NCBI GenBank assembly: GCA_964618975.1
Contig: CAZUDI010000003.1
Location: 62,001 to 126,000 of the forward strand
Direction: 5' to 3'
DNA length: 64,000 nucleotides
From: CAZUDI01 sp964618975
GTDB taxonomy: Bacteria; Desulfobacterota; Desulfomonilia; UBA1062
Positions 16,701 to 24,986 of the stretch are shown here, piece by piece; position 1 is the first letter of the stretch, and the number at the start of each line of letters is the position of its first letter. Below the pieces are notes generated by a model. The model was given only the letters and a program-made list of their open reading frames with translations, searched no databases and had not been told where the DNA came from. Both the position numbers and the translations under genes were made by a program.

Positions 16701-17967
16701 CCAGGGCCTCCCGGCAGGCCTCCAGCGTCTGCCCGATCACCTCCGGGGAATGCGCCGTGCTCACAAAGAACGCTTCGAAGGGGGACGGGGCCACATAGAC
16801 CCCCTTTTCCAGCAGGGCGTGAAAGAAGCGCGTGTAGCGTTGCGCGTCCGCGGACATGACCCCCTCGAAATCCCTGACCGCACCGTCCTGGAAAAACAGA
16901 CCCGCCATGGAGCCCACGCGATTGATCGCCAGGGGGATCCCTTGCCGGGCGGCCGCATCCTCAAGCCCGTCGGTGAGGGTCTCCATGGTACGGGCAAGAC
17001 CGGCATAGGGGGACTCGTCCCGCAGTACCTTAAGCGTCGCCAGGCCGGCGGCCATGGCCAGGGGATTGCCGGAGAGCGTCCCCGCCTGATAGACCGGGCC
17101 TTCGGGCGCCAGCAGACGCATGATCTCCTGCCGGCCACCAAAGGCGCCCACCGGCAGGCCGCCGCCGATGATTTTACCCAGACAGGTGAGATCAGGGCGG
17201 ATGCCGCACAGGTCCTGATAGCCGCCCAAGCACAGGCGGAAGCCCGTAATCACCTCGTCGAAGATAAGCAGGGCGCCGCGCTCACGGGTCTCGTGGCGCA
17301 GGACCTCCAGAAAGCCCTTCTGCGGCAGGATCACACCCATGTTACCGCCGATGGGCTCCACGATGACCGCGGCCACCGCGTCCCCGCGTTGCGCCATGAA
17401 CTCCCGGAAGATGCGGGTGTCGTTATAGGGCAACACGGCCGTGGTGGCGGCCAAGGACTGCGGTATGCCTGCTGAATCGGGCTTTCCCAGGGTGAGCGCC
17501 CCGGAACCCGCCTTGACGAGCAGGGCGTCCACGTGCCCGTGGTAGCAGCCCTCGAACTTGACGATGATCTCCCGGCCCGTGCCGGCGCGGGCCAGCCTCA
17601 GGGCACTCATGGTGGCCTCGGTGCCGGAATTGACGAAACGCACCCGCTCCATCGAGGGCATCGCCTGGCAGATCAGCTCGGCCATCTGTACCTCGAGCTC
17701 GGTGGGCGCCCCGTAACTGGTACCGGCCTCGGCCTGGATTTTCAACGCCTCCACCACGGCCGGGTGCGCATGCCCCAGGATCAGGGGCCCCCAGGAGAGC
17801 ACGTGATCGATATAGCGGTTTCCCTCGACATCATAGAGGTGGGGTCCTTTTGCCCGCGCAATGAAACGTGGTGTTCCCCCCACCCTGGCGAACGACCGCA
17901 CCGGGGAATTCACCCCCCCGGGGATCCTGGCCTTGGCCCGCGCGAACAGTTCCGTATTCCTATTCAC
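16690..17967 (-). CDS. hemL: Glutamate-1-semialdehyde 2,1-aminomutase
   Basis: 425 aa, normal length. A PLP fold-type I enzyme making 5-aminolevulinate from glutamate-1-semialdehyde, the C5 route to tetrapyrroles. Visible motifs are ARIPGGVNSPVRSF at the N-terminus, GCYHGHVDALLVKAGSG, FDEVITGFRL and the PLP lysine in CLGKIIGGGLPVGAFGG. The start is a GTG at 17967 with GGGGAGG 6 nt upstream; it overlaps the preceding siroheme decarboxylase-like gene by 8 bp, so the two tetrapyrrole genes are translationally coupled. Confidence 0.96.
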   Translation of the reverse strand: MNRNTELFARAKARIPGGVNSPVRSFARVGGTPRFIARAKGPHLYDVEGNRYIDHVLSWGPLILGHAHPAVVEALKIQAEAGTSYGAPTELEVQMAELICQAMPSMERVRFVNSGTEATMSALRLARAGTGREIIVKFEGCYHGHVDALLVKAGSGALTLGKPDSAGIPQSLAATTAVLPYNDTRIFREFMAQRGDAVAAVIVEPIGGNMGVILPQKGFLEVLRHETRERGALLIFDEVITGFRLCLGGYQDLCGIRPDLTCLGKIIGGGLPVGAFGGRQEIMRLLAPEGPVYQAGTLSGNPLAMAAGLATLKVLRDESPYAGLARTMETLTDGLEDAAARQGIPLAINRVGSMAGLFFQDGAVRDFEGVMSADAQRYTRFFHALLEKGVYVAPSPFEAFFVSTAHSPEVIGQTLEACREALATL

Positions 17968-18442
17968 CGTCGTCCTCCCCAACATACTGCATGGAAACCT
18001 TCTTGAGCTCCCGCACACTCCAGTAGATCCGATAATCCTCGCAGGCAAGCTCGCAGGCAAGCTCATGGACGAGGTCCTCCACCTCCTGGCGGGTAGTCCC
18101 GTGGACCATGGAAAAGATCCGGTAGGCACCGAAGGCTGGCCGCTCGTAGCAGTGGGTGACTTCCGGGTGCCGGGCGATCAGCCGGCCCACACGATCGCTC
18201 TCGGCCTCGGAAACAGCCCAGACTACCATGGCGTTGGCGCGTATCCCGACCTCCTGGTGACGGAGGATCGCCTTGAATTCGCGGATGATGCCCTGGGCCT
18301 TCAGGGTCCTGATGCGCTCCAGCAGCTCGTCGGGAGCGATGCCGAGCTCCCGGGCCCAGGCATCGAAAGGCTGCCTCCCGGCGGGAAGATCGCCCTGCAC
18401 GCGCCGCAGGATGGCCCTGTCCCTGCTGTCCAGTTGTCGCAT
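17960..18442 (-). CDS. ahbB: Siroheme decarboxylase subunit (AhbA/AhbB family, probably AhbB)
   Basis: 160 aa, Lrp/AsnC-like architecture: an N-terminal winged helix (about 1-60) and a C-terminal ferredoxin-like domain. GIRANAMVVWAVSE, HPEVTHCYERP, YRIFSMVHG and the C-terminal RELKKVSM pattern are typical of AhbA/AhbB, which decarboxylate siroheme to didecarboxysiroheme on the alternative heme route of sulfate reducers and archaea. Coupling to hemL supports a biosynthetic rather than transcriptional role. The partner subunit is not in the window. The protein carries an ACELACEL duplication near its C-terminus (18041-18064). An AsnC-type regulator remains the alternative. Confidence 0.75.
   Translation of the reverse strand: MRQLDSRDRAILRRVQGDLPAGRQPFDAWARELGIAPDELLERIRTLKAQGIIREFKAILRHQEVGIRANAMVVWAVSEAESDRVGRLIARHPEVTHCYERPAFGAYRIFSMVHGTTRQEVEDLVHELACELACEDYRIYWSVRELKKVSMQYVGEDDGE
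18041..18064 (-). repeat. In-frame tandem duplication of 12 bp inside ahbB
   Basis: GCAGGCAAGCTC occurs twice head to tail (18041-18052 and 18053-18064, plus-strand reading). It duplicates four residues without shifting the frame and looks like a recent slippage event. Confidence 0.9.
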
Positions 18443-18547
18443 GGGTATTGATCTATCCCCAACTTATGAGTTAATTCAAGGAAAAACAGCCCGACGCGCC
18501 CGGCGCGCCCCTCAAGGGCCACGGCCCGGGGGTCTGCCCCTGACGCT

Positions 18548-18997
18548 TCAGCGCGCCTCGGGCGCGGTCCCCTCGCAGAGGGCCAGCCAGGCCTGCTCGT
18601 CAGAGACGCGGTTGATGTGCAGACCGATTTCCATGGTCCCCGGCTCGACACGGATGATGTCGGCCCACAGGGTGAGGAGCTGGTCTTCCAGCTCGACCAC
18701 CACCGCCTTGCCCACCAGTCCGCGAACCAGGGAGGGGGTGAGGCTTCCCCTGGTCTCGAAGGCCGTGCCCACCACCCGGACCATGAACCCCCGGCTGGAG
18801 ATGTTGAGTGTATCCACCAGACCGTAGATCTGGCGGCTGGACTGCCGGATGCGGGCGGACAGATCTGTGAAATGCAGGCTGATGCGGATCCGCGCCGGCA
18901 GTCTGGTCTCCCGGCGCGGATAGGTCCTGCGCTCCGGATGCGATCCCCTGGCATCCTCAGGCGCCCCCACCCTTTCCCTCGGCTCCCTATCCTGCAT
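18548..18997 (-). CDS. PilZ domain protein (c-di-GMP receptor)
   Basis: 149 aa. A charged, probably disordered N-terminus of about 22 residues precedes a PilZ domain with both c-di-GMP signatures: RxxxR at 28-32 (RRETR) and NxSxxG at 65-70 (NISSRG). PilZ proteins change partner binding when c-di-GMP is bound; the partner is unknown. A strong GGGAGGGGA site precedes the ATG. It follows a second PilZ gene by 24 bp on the same strand, and the two proteins align over their whole PilZ part, so they look like tandem paralogues. Confidence 0.85.
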   Translation of the reverse strand: MQDREPRERVGAPEDARGSHPERRTYPRRETRLPARIRISLHFTDLSARIRQSSRQIYGLVDTLNISSRGFMVRVVGTAFETRGSLTPSLVRGLVGKAVVVELEDQLLTLWADIIRVEPGTMEIGLHINRVSDEQAWLALCEGTAPEAR

Positions 18998-19021
18998 GGA
19001 TCCCCTCCCGTCTGCGGTTCT

Positions 19022-19444
19022 TCATTTCCGTCTGCGCCGCCACTCCTTGGGAAAGATGCTGATGCCCTCCTGGTGCTCGTCACACAACCTTTTCCAGGCG
19101 TGCACATCGGACACCCGTTGGATGATGACGCCGAACTCCAGCGCCCTTTGCTCCACCCGGACGATCTCGCCCCACAGCGTAACGCCCTCCCCGTCGAACT
19201 CCACCATGATCGGGCACCCCATGAGTTTCTGGCTATCCCCCGGGGCGAAGCTCTGGGCACCGGAAACAAGCGATCCATCGATCATGAGGCCCAGTCCGCC
19301 GATGCTTATGTTCACCGTCTCCACCAGGGCGCGGATCTCCTTGACGGCGGACCTGACCTTGGAGAACTGGTCCTCGAAGAGGCTGATGCGGATCTGACCC
19401 GGCAGGCGCGTGCTGATACGGTGGAATCGTCGTCTCTCGTCCAT
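19022..19444 (-). CDS. PilZ domain protein (c-di-GMP receptor), paralogue of the adjacent gene
   Basis: 140 aa. The PilZ domain starts at the N-terminus: RxxxR at 9-13 (RISTR) and NxSxxG at 45-50 (NISIGG). The shared core includes QIRISLFEDQFSKVR, LWGEIVRVEQ and the RVSDVHAWKRLC end, which matches RVSDEQAWLALC in the next gene. Upstream of it in transcription order is a polysaccharide deacetylase (53 bp), so c-di-GMP may influence exopolysaccharide processing, but that is inference. Confidence 0.85.
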   Translation of the reverse strand: MDERRRFHRISTRLPGQIRISLFEDQFSKVRSAVKEIRALVETVNISIGGLGLMIDGSLVSGAQSFAPGDSQKLMGCPIMVEFDGEGVTLWGEIVRVEQRALEFGVIIQRVSDVHAWKRLCDEHQEGISIFPKEWRRRRK

Positions 19445-19497
19445 GAACGTGGCCTCTCACAGACCTCTTCGTCCAACATATCCTTTTCCTTTAGTTT

Positions 19498-20529
19498 TTA
19501 TTGCTGCGGGGCGCTCTCCGGCAGGACGACCATGAATGAATCCCATGCATAAAGCCGGTCTTCCCGCCGGCGAGCCGTGACAATGATACGATTGACCTTG
19601 CGGGTCAGCGCGATGGGACCCTCGCTGCTGAGAACCCCGGTCTCGGGATCGAACACCGCCGGCAGCCGCCCCCTCTCGGAGAGGAACATCTGGACCTGTC
19701 CTGACAGGTAGAGATGGGGATTGGCGAGGGTCAGGCGAATGTGTTCCAGGGTCCCTGAGGTGAGTCTGCCGTACGCCGGCTCCCGACGGACGATCATCAG
19801 CGGCGGGCTTATCAGCTTGGCGACGAAGGTATCCATCGTGATGTCCCGGCCCACGATGGCCTGTCGGGGGACCCGGCCGGGTTCGGCCCAGCCCCCTGTG
19901 TTTCCAGGGTCCGAGGTGAGCCCGAGCGTATAGCCCAGGTGGGATACGGCCTCCAGCACACTGCCATCGTATTCCCCGAAGGGATAGGAAAACCATCGCA
20001 CCGCATGCCCCAGGCCCTGTTCCAGGATCTCCTTCGAGAGCCTCATCTCGCGCACAGCCTCGCTCTGAGAAATATTCACCAGGCGGGGGTGGGTATGCGA
20101 ATGGGAGCCAACCTCCCCCTTGTGCCGCTCCATCTCGCGCAACTGATCCCAGCTGACGAAATGCTTTTCCCCGATCGCACGGGTGAAGACAAAGACCGAG
20201 AACGGATAGTCATAGGCCTTCAACACGGGAAAGGCCTTTTCATAGACCGAGCGATATCCGTCATCGATGGTGATGACCACCCCTCGGGAAGGCATCGCCT
20301 GCCGGCCGCAGAGTATGTCTTCCAGCTCTCTCAGGCAAAGCACCCGATAGTCATGCTCTTTAAGGTAGGCCATCTGGCGGGAGAATTCGGCGCTGGAGAT
20401 CGAAGTGGAGGGGGAGTCCGCCTCGTCGAACTTGTGGTACAGCAGCACGCTGACATGGGCCTCGGCCGCAGCGCCCCCCCCCAGGAAAAAGATCATTACC
20501 GCCATAAGGATCTGCCGTACGTGCTTCAT
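19498..20529 (-). CDS. Secreted polysaccharide deacetylase (CE4 / NodB homology)
   Basis: 343 aa. A signal peptide (about 1-24, MKHVRQILMAVMIFFLGGG) precedes a NodB domain: SVLLYHKFDE, motif 1 VITIDDGYRS, motif 2 SHSHTHPRL (the HxxxH zinc ligands) and WFSYPFGEYD. The order matches PgaB/IcaB-type N-deacetylases acting on poly-GlcNAc in the periplasm or at the surface. The C-terminal 100 residues are a separate beta-rich region. No PgaA, PgaC or PgaD-like gene is in the window, so the substrate polymer is not known. GGGGGG precedes the ATG. Confidence 0.88.
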   Translation of the reverse strand: MKHVRQILMAVMIFFLGGGAAAEAHVSVLLYHKFDEADSPSTSISSAEFSRQMAYLKEHDYRVLCLRELEDILCGRQAMPSRGVVITIDDGYRSVYEKAFPVLKAYDYPFSVFVFTRAIGEKHFVSWDQLREMERHKGEVGSHSHTHPRLVNISQSEAVREMRLSKEILEQGLGHAVRWFSYPFGEYDGSVLEAVSHLGYTLGLTSDPGNTGGWAEPGRVPRQAIVGRDITMDTFVAKLISPPLMIVRREPAYGRLTSGTLEHIRLTLANPHLYLSGQVQMFLSERGRLPAVFDPETGVLSSEGPIALTRKVNRIIVTARRREDRLYAWDSFMVVLPESAPQQ

Positions 20530-20594
20530 GGCGCCCCCCTGGTTTTCATATCATGTAGGGTATAATTGTGAAACCCACCCGATGGAATAGCGCC

Positions 20595-21413
20595 TCAGAA
20601 AACGGCGTCGGAGCGGGCCGGTGCAGGGCCGGGGAGCTCGAGGACACAGTCGTCATAGGCCGTGAGGTCGTTGTACCGGATGATACGCCGGAGCCTCTCC
20701 ACATAGGCCGGGCCCGATTCGGAATAGGAGCTCAACGCCTGGGCCAGGACCAGGGCATCGGTTGGCTGGCCGGTTGACCCTCTGAGCTCCCGCAAGGCCG
20801 CATACGCCGGGTGTGTGTTGATGGTCCAGAGGTAGTAGTCGATGTTGGACTGCAGGTCCTTGAAGACCGAGACGCGAAAGACCCTCCCGGGGGCCTGGGC
20901 CTGCGGTACCATCCCCTCGCCCTCCGGGGTACGCAGGCCGAAGAGATTGTTGCCGTACCGCGCAAAGCGCGAACTCCCCCAGCCCGATTCGATGGCGGCC
21001 TGGGCGATGACCAGCGACACCGGCAGGGTGTCCACGCGCAAGAGCAACTCCGCCAGCATACCTCGATATCCCTCTTCTTCCACACGATAGGTGCGGGCGA
21101 GGGCCATCAGCGTCTGCTTTTCCTTCTTTGTCAGCCACCAGGCACGGGCATCGATACGCTCCAGCATTTCGCGCTGGAAACGGACCTCGGCGTTCGACTT
21201 CAGTACCAGCGGCAGCAACACCTTAATGAACCGCTCCTTCCTGCGGCTTACGACCTGCATGGTCTCCAGATCCTCCGGCAGGCACTCGGAATACACGTAG
21301 GCCACCCGCACCGGCGCGTTAACGCGCTCCGAATCGGGAAGGAATCCCGGGAGTAGCACCCCCACGACACTCGCCAGCAGGACTCCCAGAACAATATATT
21401 CGCTCTTCTTCAA
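20595..21413 (-). CDS. Bax/FlgJ-type N-acetylglucosaminidase domain protein
   Basis: 272 aa. A single N-terminal membrane anchor or uncleaved signal (about 6-25) precedes a glucosaminidase domain: VSLVIAQAAIESGWGSSRFA with the catalytic Glu, then YGNNLFGLRT and YAALRELR. This is the Bax-like branch, which hydrolyses peptidoglycan glycan strands. The start is a TTG with GGGGAG very near; no better start is seen. The flagellar FlgJ at 30.3 kb lacks a hydrolase domain, so an enzyme like this could open the wall for the flagellar rod, but nothing in the context links them. Confidence 0.82.
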   Translation of the reverse strand: MKKSEYIVLGVLLASVVGVLLPGFLPDSERVNAPVRVAYVYSECLPEDLETMQVVSRRKERFIKVLLPLVLKSNAEVRFQREMLERIDARAWWLTKKEKQTLMALARTYRVEEEGYRGMLAELLLRVDTLPVSLVIAQAAIESGWGSSRFARYGNNLFGLRTPEGEGMVPQAQAPGRVFRVSVFKDLQSNIDYYLWTINTHPAYAALRELRGSTGQPTDALVLAQALSSYSESGPAYVERLRRIIRYNDLTAYDDCVLELPGPAPARSDAVF

Positions 21414-21529
21414 AACTCCCCTTTCTTATCACACATGTCTCCCTATACCATTCGGAAATTTTCCCCATGACATGAGTCTGACGGGCGGGGGTCCACATTC
21501 ATGACCGCCTAGGACCGGACGCTTGAGGC

Positions 21530-21562
21530 TTGACATGCGACAGAAGCAGCATATTGTATAAT
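21530..21562 (+). promoter_or_regulatory. Promoter candidate for phosphofructokinase
   Basis: Consensus TTGACA at 21530-21535. A perfect TATAAT is at 21557-21562, but the spacer is 21 nt; TATTGT at 21552-21557 gives a 16-nt spacer. Either could be the -10 element. Confidence 0.45.
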
Positions 21563-21592
21563 TGTTTCTTGCAATAAGGGGGTATATCAGGA

Positions 21593-22750
21593 ATGAGGAT
21601 CGGCATACTCACGGGCGGGGGTGATGTTCCCGGATTGAATCCCTGTATCAAGGCATTGGTCTGGCGGGCCGTGGAAGAGGGGCACGCGGTTATCGGCATC
21701 CGCCGGGGCTGGGCCGGGCTCCTCAACTACAACCTGGACCTCGGACTTCAGGAAAACGCCCGCAACGTAATCCCGCTCGACAAGGGTGCGGTGCGTACGG
21801 TAGACCGGACCGGGGGGACCTTTCTGCACACCTCGCGCACCAACCCCTCGAGCGTGAAGGCCGGGGAGGTGCCCGGCTTCCTCTCTACGCGCCGCGCGCA
21901 AGACGCCACACAGAAGGTCGACCTCACCGATCATGTACTCAAGGTGGTCGAGGCCCTGGGAATCGATGTCCTGGTTCCCATCGGGGGGGACGACACCCAG
22001 AGCTTCGGGGAACGGCTGCACCGCGAGGGCGTGCATACAATCGCGATTCCCAAGACCATGGACAACGACGTCTTCGGCACGGACTACTGTATTGGCTTCT
22101 CCACGGCGGTCTCGCTCAGTACGCACTACATCCAGACCCTGCGGACCACAGCGGGCTCCCACGAACGCATCGCCGTGATCGAGCTCTTCGGCCGCAACTC
22201 GGGGGAGACCTCCCTCATGGTCGCCTACCTGGCGGCGGTGGACCGCGCCATCATCTCGGAGGTTCCCTTCGAACCCACGAAGCTCTCCGAGCTCATCATG
22301 CAGGACAAACGCTCCAATCCCAGCAACTATGCCATGCTCACCATCTCGGAGGGTGCCCGGATCATCGGGGGCGAGTGCATCGAGACCGGCGAGCAGGATG
22401 CCTACGGCCACCGCAAGCTCGGTGGAATCGGGCAGATCACCCGTGAGCGCCTCAAAGAGATCACCGGCCAGGAGATCCTCTACCAGCAGATAGGATACCT
22501 CATGCGCAGCGGCGCCCCGGACTCGGTGGACCTCATGGTAGGTTTCAATTTCGCCCACCTGGCGGTCGAGCTCATCAACAAGGCGGTCTTCGGGCGGATG
22601 CTCGCCATCCAGAAAGGTGTGTACACCCACATCCCCTACAGCATGATCACCGGGGGGGTGAAACGGGTGAATGTGGATGAATTCTACGATATGGACCAGT
22701 ACCGCCCCAATATCCGCAGCCTCGAAGGCAAGCCTCTCTTTCTCTACTAG
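21593..22750 (+). CDS. pfp: 6-phosphofructokinase, predicted pyrophosphate-dependent
   Basis: 385 aa. A group III-like PFK with ILTGGGDVPGLNPCIKALV at the N-terminus. Two residues that distinguish phosphoryl donors are visible: GGDD (Asp134, where ATP-dependent enzymes have Gly) and PKTMDND (Lys154, where ATP enzymes have Gly). Both are the PPi-PFK state. It would interconvert fructose-6-phosphate and fructose-1,6-bisphosphate reversibly, saving ATP, which suits an energy-limited anaerobe. Single gene, with its own promoter candidate. Donor specificity is predicted from residues, not shown. Confidence 0.88.
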   Translation: MRIGILTGGGDVPGLNPCIKALVWRAVEEGHAVIGIRRGWAGLLNYNLDLGLQENARNVIPLDKGAVRTVDRTGGTFLHTSRTNPSSVKAGEVPGFLSTRRAQDATQKVDLTDHVLKVVEALGIDVLVPIGGDDTQSFGERLHREGVHTIAIPKTMDNDVFGTDYCIGFSTAVSLSTHYIQTLRTTAGSHERIAVIELFGRNSGETSLMVAYLAAVDRAIISEVPFEPTKLSELIMQDKRSNPSNYAMLTISEGARIIGGECIETGEQDAYGHRKLGGIGQITRERLKEITGQEILYQQIGYLMRSGAPDSVDLMVGFNFAHLAVELINKAVFGRMLAIQKGVYTHIPYSMITGGVKRVNVDEFYDMDQYRPNIRSLEGKPLFLY

Positions 22751-22844
22751 ACCCGTGAAAGGGGGCCTCCGCCCTCCCCCAACCCCGGGTTGTTCCCGCA
22801 ATATCATAAAATATCTGAGAGATCTTGTCGCGGTGAAATCGCAC

Positions 22845-22873
22845 TTGCAATATGAATGACTATTCAGTAAGAT
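22845..22873 (+). promoter_or_regulatory. Promoter candidate for the F0 ATP synthase cluster
   Basis: TTGCAA at 22845-22850, 17-nt spacer, TAAGAT at 22868-22873, about 31 nt upstream of the expected leader end. A small inverted repeat CACGA/TCGTG (22877-22892) lies just after it. Confidence 0.5.
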
Positions 22874-22910
22874 ACCACGATACAATTCGTGTTGTTTTAC
22901 AGGATATCTT

Positions 22911-23159
22911 ATGCAGGATGATAGAGGGAACAGGAAGCAGTACCTCATGATAGCGGATCTCACCACCATGGGGATAGCCATGGTGGTGTGTATCGTGCTG
23001 GGACTTGCGGCAGGCGTCTACCTGGACAGCCGCTTCGACACCGCGCCCATCTTTACGCTCCTGCTCATATTCGGCGGCATACTCGCAGGGTTCAGGATTA
23101 TGTACAAGGTATACATGCGCTTCTTCAACGAGGACAAATCCGATGAGTCCAAGGGTTAA
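22911..23159 (+). CDS. atpZ: AtpZ/AtpI family small membrane protein
   Basis: 82 aa, two transmembrane helices (about 18-38 and 46-65) joined by the loop VYLDSRFDTAPIFT, the usual pattern of AtpZ/AtpI (AtpI-like, DUF AtpZ) proteins encoded ahead of F0 genes. Suggested family roles are c-ring assembly or cation transport. AGGAT lies 5 nt before the ATG. Its end overlaps the next ATP synthase I gene by 17 bp. Confidence 0.8.
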   Translation: MQDDRGNRKQYLMIADLTTMGIAMVVCIVLGLAAGVYLDSRFDTAPIFTLLLIFGGILAGFRIMYKVYMRFFNEDKSDESKG

Positions 23160-23526
23160 GGACCGCGTTCAGAGGCAGATCGAATACATGTCTCTGGCGA
23201 TCTGGGTCCTCCTGTGCGGTATGAGCCTGGTCACACTGGGCACGCACTTCGCCCTGGGGGTCTTTCTCGGAGGCGCCTTGTGCCTCATCAATCATCAATG
23301 GCTCTACCGTCATGCCCGCCTGGCCGTCACCATGCCGCCCAAGATGAGCTCCGGCTATATGGTCAGACGCTACCTCGTCCGGCTGACCACGCTCGGATTC
23401 ATCATCTTCGCCCTCATCGCCTGGGCGCACGTGAATGTCATCGCCCTGCTCGTGGGGCTCTCGGTGGTCGTGCTCAGCATAGTGAGCTATGCTTGCTTTA
23501 CCTACATATCTGCAGAAGGAGATTGA
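23143..23526 (+). CDS. atpI: ATP synthase subunit I-like membrane protein
   Basis: 127 aa with four predicted membrane helices (about 15-32, 35-50, 75-93, 97-115), as in the ATP_synt_I family that helps assemble the c-ring. The start at 23143 (MSPRVKDR) lies within the end of atpZ and gives a family-typical N-terminus; longer readings upstream are low-complexity and out of character. One nucleotide separates its stop from the atpB start. Confidence 0.8.
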   Translation: MSPRVKDRVQRQIEYMSLAIWVLLCGMSLVTLGTHFALGVFLGGALCLINHQWLYRHARLAVTMPPKMSSGYMVRRYLVRLTTLGFIIFALIAWAHVNVIALLVGLSVVVLSIVSYACFTYISAEGD

Positions 23527-23527
23527 T

Positions 23528-24235
23528 ATGGATCACGGCATACTGTTTCTGGATTTTATCACCAAACCCTTATATCATTTCCTGCAGCACCATTTTCACC
23601 TGATCGATGGTAATCATCTCTACCAGGTCACCTACATGTGGTTCTATATGCTCGTGCTCATCATCGTCGGCTTCCTGGCCGTGCGGGGTCTGAAGATGGT
23701 CCCGGGCCGGCTGCAAAACTTCCTGGAGGTGGTGATCGACGGCCTCAGGAATCTGCTCATCGACACGATGGGGGAGGACGGCATGCGCTTTTTCCCGCTC
23801 ATGGCCACGCTGGCCATGGTCATCCTCGTGTGCAACCTCGGCGGGATCATCCCCGGCATGTATTCACCGACGGCCAATATCAACACGAATGCCTCCATGG
23901 CGATCGTCGTCTTTCTGCTGACCCATATCGTGGGGGTCAAGATTCACGGCATCAAATATCTCAAGCAATTTATGGGGCCGGTGTGGTGGCTGGCCCCTCT
24001 CATGATCCCGGTGGAGATCATCGGCCACCTGGCCCGCCCCCTGTCCCTGACCATGCGTCTTTTCGGGAACATCTTCGGGGAGGACCTGGTGCTGATCGTG
24101 CTCCTGCTCCTGGCCCCCTTCCTCATCCCGCTGCCCATGCTGGCCCTGATGATCTTTACCTCGGTGCTGCAGGCCTTTGTGTTCATGCTGCTCGCCATGA
24201 TGTACATCAGCGGGGCAATGGAGGAGGCCCATTAG
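23528..24235 (+). CDS. atpB: F1F0 ATP synthase subunit a
   Basis: 235 aa, full length with five to six helices. The essential arginine is in PLSLTMRLFGNIFGEDL (about residue 175), and the C-terminal helix LQAFVFMLLAMMYISGAM is typical. It forms the ion half-channels beside the c-ring in the inner membrane. The start MDHGILF has AAGGAG upstream. The F1 genes and subunit b are not here, a split arrangement known in other Desulfobacterota. Confidence 0.97.
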   Translation: MDHGILFLDFITKPLYHFLQHHFHLIDGNHLYQVTYMWFYMLVLIIVGFLAVRGLKMVPGRLQNFLEVVIDGLRNLLIDTMGEDGMRFFPLMATLAMVILVCNLGGIIPGMYSPTANINTNASMAIVVFLLTHIVGVKIHGIKYLKQFMGPVWWLAPLMIPVEIIGHLARPLSLTMRLFGNIFGEDLVLIVLLLLAPFLIPLPMLALMIFTSVLQAFVFMLLAMMYISGAMEEAH

Positions 24236-24369
24236 CAATATCATGATGAATCCCGGGGCACGCCCTGAAATCCCCGTGACGCCTGCTGGCGGCAAGGGGA
24301 TTCGGCCCATAGCGATCAAGGGCAATTTTATGTTATACACGCAGTATAAATATATTTTAGGAGGATTGT

Positions 24370-24726
24370 ATGATGAAGTTTCTGGCATCAATGGGGTTCT
24401 TGGCATGTTGTGTTCTGGTAGGATCGTCGGCGGTCCTGGCGGCCGAGGGAACGGTGGGACCCGAGGCCATCACCTACTTCTGCTGGATCGCCGTCGCCGC
24501 TGGCATCGGCATGGGAATTGCTGCCGTGGGGACCGGCATCGGCCAAGGACATGCAGCGCAGGGTGCCTGCGAGGGGATCGCACGCAACCCCGAGGCCTCT
24601 GGCAAGATCACGACCGCCCTCATCATCGGTCTGGCCATGATCGAATCGCTCGCCATCTATGCCCTGGTGGTCGAGCTCATCCTGCTCTATGCCAACCCGT
24701 TCCTCAAATACGTCGTCGGGGCATAG
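24370..24726 (+). CDS. atpE: F1F0 ATP synthase subunit c with N-terminal signal-like extension
   Basis: 118 aa, longer than the usual 70-90 because of a signal-peptide-like start (about 1-24, ending VLAAEG). The two-helix hairpin has GTGIGQG in helix 1 and the ion-carrying Glu92 in AMIESLAIYALVV. Gln59, Glu92, Ser93 and Tyr97 match residues of sodium-binding c-rings, but the Thr next to Ser is Leu, so the coupling ion is uncertain. A perfect AGGAGG site precedes the ATG. It is separated from atpB by 134 bp. Confidence 0.95.
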   Translation: MMKFLASMGFLACCVLVGSSAVLAAEGTVGPEAITYFCWIAVAAGIGMGIAAVGTGIGQGHAAQGACEGIARNPEASGKITTALIIGLAMIESLAIYALVVELILLYANPFLKYVVGA

Positions 24727-24820
24727 TGCTTTAAGAATAATAATCATGGTGATTCGCCCGGGCCTTCGAGTGAAGCCGCAGTCGGCGGGGGAATTCGACC
24801 CGGAGAAATAAGAATTTCTC

Positions 24821-24853
24821 ATCCGGGGTGGGTCGTGAAGCCCCACCCCGGAT
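24821..24853. terminator. Strong hairpin after atpE
   Basis: Twelve-base arms (ATCCGGGGTGGG and its exact complement) with a 9-nt loop, about 95 bp downstream of the atpE stop. No T-run follows, so it could be a terminator or an RNA 3'-end stabiliser. Confidence 0.55.
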
Positions 24854-24924
24854 GTAACCACTAGACTGACACCCGGGAAACACCCCCATAGAGTACGAAT
24901 ATGAGGCTGCGTGGCATATTCAGT

Positions 24925-24953
24925 TTGCCTCGCCCCAGGTAATACTCTATATA
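24925..24953 (+). promoter_or_regulatory. Promoter candidate for the HU gene
   Basis: TTGCCT at 24925-24930, 17-nt spacer, TATATA at 24948-24953. The predicted start, near 24960, leaves a leader of about 27 nt that contains AGGAGG. Confidence 0.6.
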
Positions 24954-24986
24954 TGAGGTGCAATATATCATTGTTAGGAGGTGGGC

